This document shows, piece by piece, positions 46,576-55,698 of a stretch of DNA of 64,000 bases. The translations under genes were made by a program, and so were the position numbers. Location: the NCBI GenBank assembly GCA_029959195.1, contig CP114121.1:2690996-2754995 (forward strand), in the 5' to 3' direction. This DNA is from Dictyophora rubrovolvata. Taxonomy: Eukaryota > Basidiomycota > Agaricomycetes > Phallales > Phallaceae. The notes under the pieces were generated by a model that worked only from the letters and a program-made list of their open reading frames with translations, was not told where the DNA came from and made no database searches. The number at the start of each line of letters is the position of its first letter. Positions within the stretch are counted from its first letter, which is position 1.

Positions 46576-47400
46576 GCCAAAATTAATTATATTATATATA
46601 GAACTTTAAAAAAAATGCAATATTTTAAATACAAGAACTGCTCATTAATTTCATCAACAATATCTTTTCTCAAACATCTGATATGATCATCTGTCGCAAT
46701 ATACATATACTTATTGCAGTGATGACATGCAATCATAAAAGGATTGGTATTATCACAGTAGGTGCAGTGAATAATATCTAGAAATTTTCAGTAAAGTAAT
46801 TTAATAAAATGATAAGATAGATTAACTTACTTTAAGAAGGAATAGAATCAGCAAGTCACAGTCAGACAGTTATCAATGACAGGTGATGCACAGTGAGCCA
46901 GGTAGTAACCCTGGAAAGCAATTATCTGCCCAGGACAAGTAGGTAAATGCTTCCTTAGTTGTGGAAAGCACAGATCTCCACTTTACCAATCTGGACCAAT
47001 GTTGAGCACCCATGTGTATGTAAGTGGATATAGTTGATATCACTTTTCCTAAATCTTGTCGTTGATATCCTTTGGGATGGTGTTGTTAAAGCGCATTATG
47101 AGGTATTTGGATAGTTCCGGACCCTACATGTACTGTTCAGATGGTAGCATGAACAGGTTGTTGTCGATCAGGTACAGATCAAGGTTCTTGGCATTATATA
47201 TACAGTTATCAACAATCCATGTCCTTCCGTCCTCCTGAGACTTGAGGAGTTTGGCAAAGCGGTGGTATTCAATGTACTCTGCTACCTCTGTAACTGAAAC
47301 ATGCACAACATAGGGTCAGATAATGACAGAGATCTAATTTTAATATACATACTGGAGCATTTCTTTATGAACTCCTCATTTCTTGCTGAATTTTCCTTCA
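46576..47400 (-). pseudogene. decayed Cys-rich protein relic, unknown family
   Basis: Three coding-like minus-strand pieces lie in order but are not joined by a clean frame. Piece 1, after an apparent intron, has EFIKKCS, TEVAEYIEYHRFAKLLKSQ and WIVDNCIYNAKNLDLYLID. Piece 2 has LRKHLPTCPGQIIAFQGYY with AHCASPVIDNCL. Piece 3 has HCTYCDNTNPFMIACHHCNK followed by YIATDDHIRCL. The CxxC-x(n)-CxxC spacing in piece 3 suggests a zinc-binding module. Stops and missing joins suggest a relic, probably from a mobile element. Family unknown. Confidence 0.35.
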
Positions 47401-48223
47401 ATACTAGAGTCTAACTGGTAATTCCTGTCACCTTTGACTTTCTAAGGTTGGGTCGTGGGAACCCTAACCTCGGGTACCCTCGAGAATGGCCTGCTTCGGT
47501 AGCACGCGACCAGCCAGCCCACATTGCAGCGCCGAAAGGAATAGGAAACGTTGACCAGGGGGGCTCTCCCAACCCTTCTCAAACCCTTCTAATGAGGAAT
47601 ATTTTGGCTCTGAATCGAGCATATCCGTTATTGCTGCAAATCAAATGCGGAAGACAGCCAGGCATACTGAGAAGTCCATGAACGTACAGTCTGTGGTGAT
47701 GACAGTTCCGTCTGTTTACTCGGACGATCAACACAATACATCGTTTTCAATCTCTTCGTACTCCATTACTGCTCGTCAACCATTCGCATTTACCCCAAAC
47801 ACACCCAAACCAAACGTCGGCCGTGCAGTCTTTCTCGTCGCTAAACAACACAATGGTACCTACGCTTTGATAAGGCTACAAATGAGTTTTAATGAGTCAT
47901 GCCAGATATCAAGAAGGGCAATGTGATCGGTGTGGAAATAGATATATGGGACCCAAAGGCCAGCAATGTCGTTGCGGGGATGGGTGTAGAAGTCTTGGGC
48001 TGATGACGAGACCTGACGTGGCCTGGTGTCCTATTACGTCCTTTACTCATTACACTCAATCCAACAATGCACAACATCTACATTGTTATCACATGCATCT
48101 TCACAATCCCTTTTTCATCTGTTTTTAATAAATTTGTAGTGATATTATTTTGGCATTTATGCTGATAGACAATCAATCAAATTTTCATTCATTCCAGCAC
48201 GCGTAAGCATAAAAACGGCAAAC
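47401..48223. other. no gene recognised
   Basis: A GC-richer island of about 150 bases (47440-47600) interrupts AT-rich DNA. The open frames here (77-93 codons) show no motif. Possibly fragments of mobile elements. Confidence 0.35.
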
Positions 48224-48301
48224 CTACTATATCGAGAGATCTCCTCCGGGATATCTATTGTATCGAGGGGTCCCACTGGAGGAGATCCCTCGATAAGGTA
48301 G
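48224..48301. repeat. 78-bp imperfect palindrome (MITE-like) with an extra half-repeat
   Basis: Outer arms of 24 bases (48224-48247 and 48278-48301) are inverted repeats matching at 21 of 24 positions. The arm core is TATCGAGRGATCTCCTCC. The 30-base loop contains a third partial copy (TATCGAGGGGTCCC). No obvious target-site duplication. Confidence 0.6.
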
Positions 48302-48424
48302 ATTTACCAGATTTACCACTTCTACAGCATGCTTATCCATTCGGCACCATCTGTATAGCTGGAGCCTGAAAGCCTGTTCATGCGGCTGGCTTCATATGTC
48401 ATCTCTTCAACATCTTTTTCCAAA

Positions 48425-49069
48425 ATGTCCGTCCCGTTTCACTGTGCCCCTGTTAACGTTGACGTTGAGCATTCTGTTCGGGTTCTAAAGAGTCTGGAAG
48501 ATGGTAGGGTTATCACCACCAAGATCCCATGTCTAAAAACTCTGGTCTGTTTTTCTCGTTCATGTCCAATTTGGATTGCTAATGTTTGGTTTTAGTGCTT
48601 ATCCCAAAATGAAACCACTCCTGATATGGCCTTTGATGAGCCCATTCTCACGACGAATGACTATCCCAATGACTCTCTTGGTGCTCTCATGCCTGTGGAG
48701 GGGCAAAACTTGCTGCACCTTCCAAACCCAGACAATCCGAAAGTGAGGACATTGAATCCTCTTGGCAATGGTATTACATTCCCCCTTCCAGCAGACTGCT
48801 CATTTCCTGTTGAACTTTACCCTCCTGACTCCGACAATCCTTTCCTACCCTTCGCTACCTCCACCTGTCCTTTTACTAAGGATACATCCCCCACTGTCAC
48901 AAAAAAAATAGATGATCGCAACAGCAATATTTCTGCTCTTCCTATTTTTATGTCTCTGCTAGTGCCATCTCCATACATACATCAGGCTGCATGTCCTGTC
49001 AACCCTCCTTGTTCTGACCTTCCCTCCTTCCACAAATGTTTCCAAAAACATTTTCTCCTCCTTGACTAA
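48425..49069 (+). CDS. hypothetical protein, possibly mobile-element derived
   Basis: Starts MSVPFHCAPVNVDVEHSVRV. A GT-AG intron (48545-48595) joins LKTL to CLSQNETTPDMAFDEPI. Pro/Asp-rich sequence follows (LHLPNPDNPKVRTLNPLG, VELYPPDSDNPFLPFATST). The frame then ends, and a second open frame continues 40 bases on (SSCQMLLSSIQLCHP, QQDLQRDALELLRYS), as if frameshifted. No family recognised. The surroundings suggest a degenerated element ORF. Confidence 0.3.
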
Positions 49070-49869
49070 CATCGTCATGCACTTTTCCTCTGGGCTCAAA
49101 ACTCCTCCGCCTTGACCTCTTCTTGCCAGATGCTCCTATCCTCTATCCAACTTTGCCACCCGTCTATCCTTTCTCATCCTACTACAATTGTCAATGAAAC
49201 CTTCCACCCCTTTCTCCAAAGTTTTCTAGGACACATGCAGCAAGATCTCCAGCGTGATGCCTTAGAGCTACTCCGCTACTCCACTACTATGACTTCGGGT
49301 TTCTTTCTTCCCCGGCCTTCTGGTCCCCCATTCTGTTTCTTAATCCTCTTTCTCCCTCTCTGTACATACCTCTTCCTCATTAAAAGCCAATAGAATCTAT
49401 GATAAAGTTTCTCTTTCTATCATTCGGGTAACATCCCACTTTTGTAAGGACCTCTCGTGATTAGGGGAAACAACAAAACACTACTACCCGAAGCCTGCCT
49501 ATCCACTGGTCCATTGCAGCTACCACGTAAGCCCCTCCTTTTCTTATAAAGCAGGGGTATCTAAACGTAATAAGAAATAAGCAATGCGACTGAATGCATT
49601 AGAACGGGACTTCAGTAAGGAATTATGCATTCGATCTTTGTTGTTTTTTGTCTTTTCGTAAAAACTACATGTCTTAAATATGATATTGAATATACAGATA
49701 TTTTATTTAAAAGATAAACAGGGTTAAGGGCTAATATGTTATGTAAAAATGAAAGAACAAAGAAATCCGCATCCTTTTTATTGGGCGGAAGTACACGGCG
49801 ATAGCCCCTAAACCTATAATACGCCATGAACAACGAACAATAGCAAATACACACCCGTCCTCTATGGTA
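49070..49869. other. AT-rich spacer with ORF remnant
   Basis: The first 320 bases hold the frameshifted continuation described for the previous entry (to 49393). The rest shows no feature. Confidence 0.35.
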
Positions 49870-50735
49870 CCTATGGATCGTTGTTGTTTTGAGCTTGCCA
49901 TTTCTTTTGGTTGTTCAAATATATGCCATCTCGTAAATTCGATTCTTCATAGACAGCCTTGACACTGTCACTGTCGTCTCTCGTAATCTTGATAAAAGAC
50001 GGCAGGTGATGGCATTCGGCCATTGGCCAACCTACAGCACAAAAGAAGACGCAAATTCAATCAGTTGAATGAAAGTAGACTGCATGGTGTAAAAATAGTG
50101 ATATCTACTTGGCCACACATAGCGCACATAGCCAGATAATGGAGTTCTGAAGGCAGAGCTTTCGCATGGATTTTGAGTGCATATTCAAGAAAAACGTATG
50201 TGACATCTCCAGGTTTCGTAAAGTTCATTATAAGCTGGATGGAAGGGTGTTATCGTGATATTGAACGAATCTATAAAGAAAACGGATGCCAATCTGAACA
50301 TCTTTTTACTCCTACGAATTTTGACGTGCTTTTGCGAGATGCCATAGTTCATGGAGAATACCTCGAGTGTAGAGATAGCCATAGTGGCGAGAATGGTGCA
50401 AGGTTTAATACCCTTTGGTTTCTTATGAGTGAGGTAGTCAAGAGCATCGATGCAATTGTTGGAGGGTGTCCAGTGTCATTTCGCTTAAAGCCCACAATGT
50501 ACGCTCTTCATTCTCGGGTTCCTGCATATCTCTAGGATCCTTGAAACCGTATCTCTTCCAAATTTGAGGCCAGAATAATCTGTTGTTGTCGACCTCTTCT
50601 CTCTCATCACGAAGAATGTTTGTCTTTTGAAGTAGACCCATGGCGTTAGACAGAGTGGCAGGAGGAGAATGCACATGCGACAGCATGTTCATCCCAGACA
50701 AAGTAAGAGGTGACATGGTGACGTGGTTGCTGTAG
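49870..50735 (-). pseudogene. ERG9: Squalene synthase (ERG9) pseudogene, C-terminal half
   Basis: Relic of farnesyl-diphosphate farnesyltransferase, an essential ER enzyme of sterol synthesis. Minus-strand blocks: PPATLSNAMGLLQKTNILRD (the family GLFLQKTNIIRD block, one Leu short), DNNRLFWPQIWKRYGFKDP and RTLWALSEMTLDTLQ. A frameshift follows. Then come IDALDYLT, CTILATMAISTLEVFSMNYG (family FNFCAIPxVMAIATL) and KHVKIRRSKK. After another shift come KPGDVTYVFLEYALKIHAKA, MCAMCGQ and HHLPSFIKITRDDSDSVKA. The first catalytic half (DTVEDD region) is missing and at least two frameshifts are present, so it cannot make enzyme. It reads toward the chromosome interior. A functional copy must exist elsewhere. 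Confidence 0.88.
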
Positions 50736-51030
50736 AAGAATTGGTGGTGATGATAACAGTCGTCGTCATAACATCAATAATGGGAGCAGAGTGTCAAGGA
50801 TACCTTCAAGATTACACAGCCAGGTCATAGATCATAGCAACCAAGTCAGATATGACAGCGTGGGATGATAGGATGGGTAATCAATAGCTCCCAAATCTGG
50901 AACAGGCTGAGGTGCATTGCTGCTGGTAATTGATATAGACGGCCCTTGTTGTCGGCCCACAGTCACAAACAACCTGTCTCCTACTACTATAATTCAAGTC
51001 ATTTTAGACCCCTTTAAAGTTGCAAGCGGT
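50736..51030. other. spacer upstream of the ERG9 relic
   Basis: Minus-strand reading gives a faint YDDDCYHHHQFF that could descend from the family DYDLYCHYVAG motif, but it is too short to claim. No gene. Confidence 0.35.
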
Positions 51031-51295
51031 GAGTCTCCGCTTAGCAGGCTGATCTATTCACTGATTGGCTAGAGTATGATTGATCTATTCAGTTTGCTCC
51101 ACTCTTTGATCCGGTGAACTCCGGACATGACTCTGGTGACTTGTACCTCTCCGGTTAGTGTGTTCCTTCTATATTTAGCAGTCTCTCCGCTTAACACCCT
51201 CTCCACTTAGTGGCCCATCACAGCGCACCTCTCTGGTTAACTGGCCTCTCCACTTGGGGTGCTCTCCACTTAGCACACCTCTCTGCTTAGTATAG
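51031..51295. repeat. degenerate tandem repeat, unit about CTCTCCRCTTAGY
   Basis: At least seven variants of CTCTCCGCTTAG / CTCTCCACTTAG / CTCTCCGGTTAG / CTCTCTGGTTAA occur in about 265 bases, spaced 13-40 bases apart and all in the same orientation. The most regular part is 51180-51295. Confidence 0.6.
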
Positions 51296-51675
51296 CTGCC
51301 CCTCCCCCCAGTGTATTTTATTAATTCCGGCATTATAGGGTCAAAATACAAATAATATTTAAATCAAGAACTAAGGGATCCTCCTGAAAATTGGTATATA
51401 TATACTACATATATAAGAGAGTTCCTATCCAAAAAATCTAAGAAATTGGCAGACCGGTTCAGGAGATATGAGCCAAACAAGTTATATTATATAGGTAGGA
51501 GGAGATAATAGAACATGCGAAAAACATAGTTGAAATATTAAACTAGAAATCATTCTAGCTATAATATCATCTAATTAAAAGAAAAATATCTTACTAATCT
51601 CAACACTATAAAAGTACGTACTGACCCACACAAAGTCCAAGCCAGATATATAAGAGAATAAAAAATAAGTATTTA
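51296..51675. other. AT-rich flank of the BAH/PHD-like gene
   Basis: Contains alternating AT tracts (TATATATATACTACATATATA) and a polypurine run. It probably forms the 3' part of the mobile or repeat unit carrying the adjacent gene. No frame. Confidence 0.4.
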
Positions 51676-52796
51676 TTACAAGAAACTATTTTCACATCTA
51701 GGACATTGATACATATGTATATGAGTCCAATGATATGTATTTACATCTTTAGCAGTGAGAAGTTTCTGAAGCTTCTCTTTTCCTATCTGTGCGTTTAGAA
51801 AAGCATCATGGATATATTTAACATATCCTGCAATTCCTTCATGTAAATCACTGTCTCGTGCAATAGGTAGTAATGCCTGTTGTTTGAGGGTATTAGAACC
51901 TTGTAAATCACCTCTAGCTTTCTCCAAAGTTTCTTCAATATTATCTACCTCTATAGCAACTTCTTTGAGGCACTGGATATGGAACCATCTTTTACAAAAA
52001 CGACAGAAACGTTGAATGTCTTTGTCAGGATGGTAATGTTCTACGCAATCAGAGATACATATAGGAATGGGGCCCTATAAATACAGTTTAGAAGTAGTTT
52101 GAGTAAAAACAAATACTTACCTTGATAGCAAATGTTTTCCGATGTTCACATTCTTTAAATAAAAGCTGAAAACGCATATAAAGACTGTTATGAGGAATAA
52201 ATTCCTGATCAACAGTATCCACAAAAGTATGAATTTTCCGAGCCTTGCCTATTAAAAAAAAGTAAGAAAATTAGATATATCTTACAAAATAATATATTTA
52301 CCATCAATAGAAGACCATTCTATAATATCTTCATGATCAGTAAAAATAATCTCCCAATCACCCAACTTATTTCTAAATAAAAAATAAAAATCCTCACATG
52401 AAAATCTTTTGTAATTCTGTTTTTTGACTTGGAGTAAAAAGCGGACATGAATTAAGCCACGCAAGCAAATGAGCTTTATTATAAAACCATTGGACTAAGA
52501 AATGCAGATGGCTAAATTCCTATATCTAAAATTAAAAAGCAAGGTAAAAGAGAAAAAACTAAAACGTACAGAACTTTTTCGAATTTCCTTGATACGTCCT
52601 TTCCAAAGAGCCTGTTCCCTTTTCTCAGACTTTGAAGATTTCTTTCCTTCCCCATAAATCATCAGACTAAAACAAGTTTATTTTTTTATACTATAATATA
52701 GAGAAAAACTTACTCTGTCCCGTTTTTTAATATTCCAAGCTCAGTATCTGAATATATAGTAAGAATGGGCCAGGTACTCCATATAGAGGAAGACAT
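51676..52796 (-). CDS. BAH/PHD-like chromatin-reader-type protein, probably mobile-element associated
   Basis: A complete spliced frame of about 290 residues: MSSSIWSTWPILTIYSDTEL, KSEKRE-QALWKGRIKEIRK, WFYNKAHLLAWLNSCPLFTP and NKLGDWEIIFTDHEDIIEWS. Then KARKIHTFVDTVDQ, SLYMRFQLLFKECEHRKTFA, ISDCVEHYHPD, FCRFCKRWFHIQCLKE and a final YQCPRCENSF. The CxFCKRWFHxQC stretch looks like the second half of a PHD finger. The preceding DHEDIIEW...FIPHNSLYMRFQ order resembles a BAH-domain core. GT-AG introns restore the frame at each join (for example 52339-52376 with a TTTAG acceptor). Lysine-rich AT-biased codons unlike the proximal genes. Head-to-head with the next entry. Function unknown; reader of chromatin is an inference. 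Confidence 0.6.
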
Positions 52797-53072
52797 ATTG
52801 AATTATGAGAGATATTAACAGTGGGTGGAGATTTAATTAAAAAGAGTAGTTTGGGAAAAAAGACTGATAAAACACAGAGAAAGGAATTTTTGATATCAGA
52901 ACTATCTTTAAATACTTTAAAACTGAATATAAGTACAAAAGAAAAAAGAAGAATAGAATTTCTAAAATGGGAACAAGTGAAACTGAGTCTGAATATGATA
53001 AGCTGAGTATGAATATGATAAGAACTAAACTAAAATATCAAATCTATACAAGACTTTGAAATTATCCTTATC

Positions 53073-53451
53073 ATGCCTCCTCTAACTAGAGCTCAAAAGC
53101 ATTCAGGAAAAGAAGTGAATAGACCTGTAACTCCTCAAAGAATACAAACATCCAAAGTATTTCCATCTCCTATTACTCCAATACGATCACCTGTATCAGA
53201 GAGTTTTCCCTCACCACTGACACCGGTAAAAGAAGCATTGTTACTTAAAAAGAGAGTACCTATTTTATCGGGCAAGTTATCAATCTCATTTATTATTTAA
53301 AAATTATAACAATGATTTCATATAGATGAAGAAACTCCCTCTTCACCAGAGTTTCAACCAGAAGATATCTCTGATGTAGAAAATATAAATATAATAGAAA
53401 ATCCTACCTCTGAAGAGTCTGAAAGAGAAGGTGAAATATTAACCGGCAGAG
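53073..53451 (+). CDS. Ser/Pro-rich hypothetical protein, partial, divergent partner of the BAH/PHD-like gene
   Basis: Exon 1 begins MPPLTRAQKHSGKEVNRPVT and carries repeated TP/SP motifs (FPSPITPIRSPVSESFPSPL). A GC-AG intron (53272-53325, donor GCAAGT) restores the frame into DEETPSSPEFQPEDISDVEN. The acidic exon then ends at a GTAAGA donor. Beyond it, an acceptor at 53525 would join a GC-richer frame of about 100 codons of different composition, so the 3' part is probably lost or replaced at that junction. No family recognised. Shares AT-rich codon use and a roughly 280-base divergent promoter with the BAH/PHD-like gene, suggesting one unit. Confidence 0.45.
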
Positions 53452-53780
53452 GTAAGATTTTAATCACTTTGAGAGACAAATTAAATATAAATAAATATAG
53501 AAATTTTATTATTCAAACCCTCTAGTTGGGGACCTGCGTGGAACGATCTGTTCATATTCATCCCATAGTCAACCCTTGACTATCTATTTCTTTCACACGG
53601 TTCGCGCGCGCTGGTTATATAGACGCCTGTTGCCACACCCCGTCTTCTCGCTCAGCTCACTTCGCACGGCCAAGTCACGTGCTCTCTCTCCCGTCCAGTC
53701 ATCGTCATCGGACTTTCAATCTCCGCTCGCCGTCTCCCGTCCCCTGTCTTCAATAAATGCCGCCTCGACGCTGCCCCTTC

Positions 53781-53916
53781 AAATAAATATTAATATATTA
53801 ATCATGTATCTAAATCTAGTAATTGAATGGCTATTTTAGATCAATTTTCCCCTTTGAAAATATGGGAGCAAGTCGATGGATTGCTCTTGTCGACTTTGGA
53901 TGACGCTCGGCTAAGC
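53781..53916. repeat. direct repeat A, copy 1
   Basis: About 136 bases from AAATAAATATTA through TTTGAAAATATGGGAGCA to CGACTTTGGATGACGCTCGG. A diverged second copy lies about 380 bases downstream and a weak third near 55365. Confidence 0.6.
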
Positions 53917-54161
53917 AATCACCGGCGGGTGTGTGTGTACCTGCAAATACTCCGGGCAAGTACTTCACACGGCCATCCCTTTTAGCCGACGGTTAGTGAA
54001 CTCGACGGAAATTAATAGGTAGAAAGACTGCTCGGGCCGTGTGAAGTGTGTACACTTTGCCGAGAGAACACTTGCCACGGCCGTGTGAATTGAGACTCAT
54101 AGCCAAGCACACTCTCCCCAAGAATGTTAAACAGAGTAGGCTGCGTCACTGCCGACTCTGT

Positions 54162-54296
54162 AAATAAATATTACTATATTTGTACATTTACTAGATCTAG
54201 TATACAATGACTATTTTTGGTAATTTTTCTGCTTTGAAAATGTGAGTGTGAGTTGATGGATGGATGAGCTCGACTTTGGATGACACTCGCTTAAGC
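54162..54296. repeat. direct repeat A, copy 2
   Basis: Same layout as copy 1: AAATAAATATTACT, CTAGATCTAGTATACAATG, CTTTGAAAATGTGAGTG, GAGCTCGACTTTGGATGACA. DNA between the copies is marked by repeated CACACGGCC / GGCCGTGTGAA motifs. Confidence 0.6.
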
Positions 54297-54325
54297 GAGT
54301 ACGATGCGTCATAAATAAGCGCCCA

Positions 54326-54448
54326 ATAAGCGCCCAACCTCGTTCATAGAGCATAAAAAAATAGCTTACACGTCTTTTTTTTATTTCGGATTTGCTTAAG
54401 AATTGGGCTCTCTAGAGCTGAAACAAAAAAATCGCGAAAAATGCCTCT
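54326..54448. repeat. direct repeat B, copy 1
   Basis: AATAAGCGCCCAACCTCGTT ... ATAGCTTACACGT, T-tract, CTCTCTAGAGC, A-tract, ATGCCTCT. Diverged copy 2 follows after about 40 bases. Confidence 0.6.
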
Positions 54449-54485
54449 GTATTCCGTCGACGGATTTGGACGGCAAGTCTGCCGA

Positions 54486-54611
54486 AAATAAGCACCCAAA
54501 ATCATTTGTAGAGAATATTTTTTTTAGCTTACCCGTGTTTTTTTTATTTTTTATTTCGTTGAGTTTTGCACTCTCTAGAGCCAAAATGAAAAAAAACGCG
54601 CAATTGCCTCT
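54486..54611. repeat. direct repeat B, copy 2
   Basis: AATAAGCACCCAAAATCATT ... TTAGCTTACCCGT, T-tract, CTCTCTAGAGCCAAAATG, A-tract, TTGCCTCT, collinear with copy 1. Confidence 0.6.
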
Positions 54612-54773
54612 CGACTTTGCAATGGCTGTGTGAAGTGCTGTCGCTAAGAAGGGGGCCGTGTGAGCTGTGAATATTAAGCGACGGCTAGTCAACACTTTTC
54701 CTCACGGCCCGATACCTAACCGTCGCTTAGATAGTCAAGGCCGTGTGAAATGACTAAATGCCGTATCCTGTGT

Positions 54774-54862
54774 ATTTTGGCTCTAGAGCCTCCATTTTTC
54801 ATGCAAAATAAAAAAGAAAAAACATGTCTAGAATGAAATTTTTTTTCTCTACAAAAGCCGTT
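54774..54862. repeat. repeat B, inverted copy
   Basis: Reverse complement shows TTTGTAGAGAAAAAAAATTT ... GGCTCTAGAGCCAAAATA, matching the right half of repeat B, so copies 2 and 3 form an inverted pair separated by about 160 bases. Confidence 0.5.
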
Positions 54863-55009
54863 TTTTCTATCATAAAAATATTCGTGACAGTGTGACGGTG
54901 TGAGTTTGGAGTGGACTGTACATCCAGCTGAGTTTGAATTAGGCTCTTTCCTCGCCGCCACACCCTCTCCCAGCCTGCCACCCCCCATTCCCACCCTATA
55001 GTAATTCCC

Positions 55010-55035
55010 TTGTCAATCAGGTATCTGATTGACAA
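55010..55035. repeat. perfect 11-bp inverted repeat, 4-base loop
   Basis: TTGTCAATCAG, loop GTAT, CTGATTGACAA. It sits at the boundary between the repeat-B zone and a separate AT-rich block and could be a junction of two element ends or a simple hairpin. Confidence 0.6.
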
Positions 55036-55557
55036 TTTTTAGAGACCTATATTTTTATGGTCTGGGAGGGTTTAGAATATAATTCTGAGTATTTTTAATT
55101 ATTACAACTTTAGGGTATTACATATTAAAATAATGAGTTATGACCCATTCAGTGAACAGGGCTTAGGTGGGCTCTATCATAGGGTTTTATTATTTACACT
55201 TGAAAGTTTTTGAAACTCCGACAATCAATAATAGACTATAGAAATCTAGTTAGATTGATTTATTTGGTTATCTTATCTATCATATCTAATCTTTTAATTT
55301 AGATAATATATTTAGACTAGTTTACTGATTTTTTAGTCATGTGACCACACATCTATCATATGCGGAAGTTGATGGATGCATCGTGTCATGGTTGGATGAC
55401 ACTCTATCAGGCACTTTTTTTTCCGGGTCTGGAAAATCCCGAAAGAGGCGCCCGTTACTGAGGAGCAATTGATCGAATGGCACTCAAGTGATCACAAGCC
55501 ATGTTTGTCTTCGATTTTCTGCATTCAATGCAGCCTAACACTCCCTAACATTCCAAA
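55036..55557. other. AT-rich spacer with weak third copy of repeat A
   Basis: Around 55365-55410, GAAGTTGATGGATGCATCGT then GGTTGGATGACACTCTATCA resembles the right end of repeat A. No gene. Confidence 0.4.
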
Positions 55558-55611
55558 CCACTAGTGATCTCATCATGGAACGACTGGAAGACACACTGGT
55601 TCCGAAGCCAG
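55558..55611 (+). pseudogene. 54-bp fragment of the telomere-linked helicase gene
   Basis: By my alignment, 49 of 54 bases match positions 61907-61960 inside the helicase gene, same orientation. Translated in that frame it reads TSDLIMERLEDTLVP against TSDLIMERLEDMLVP. Flanking sequence does not match the helicase, so this is a small displaced copy. Confidence 0.85.
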
Positions 55612-55698
55612 CAAATGTCAGTTATTATACAATAATACATCTTGACTATCAGTTTCATTAATATCACAAAGACGGACAATATTCCCAATGGCTAAGAA

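Noticed and set aside
53576-53839. 87-codon frame after the Ser/Pro-rich gene
   Set aside because: Composition differs from the upstream exons and it runs into repeat A, so it is likely chance or a junction with foreign DNA.
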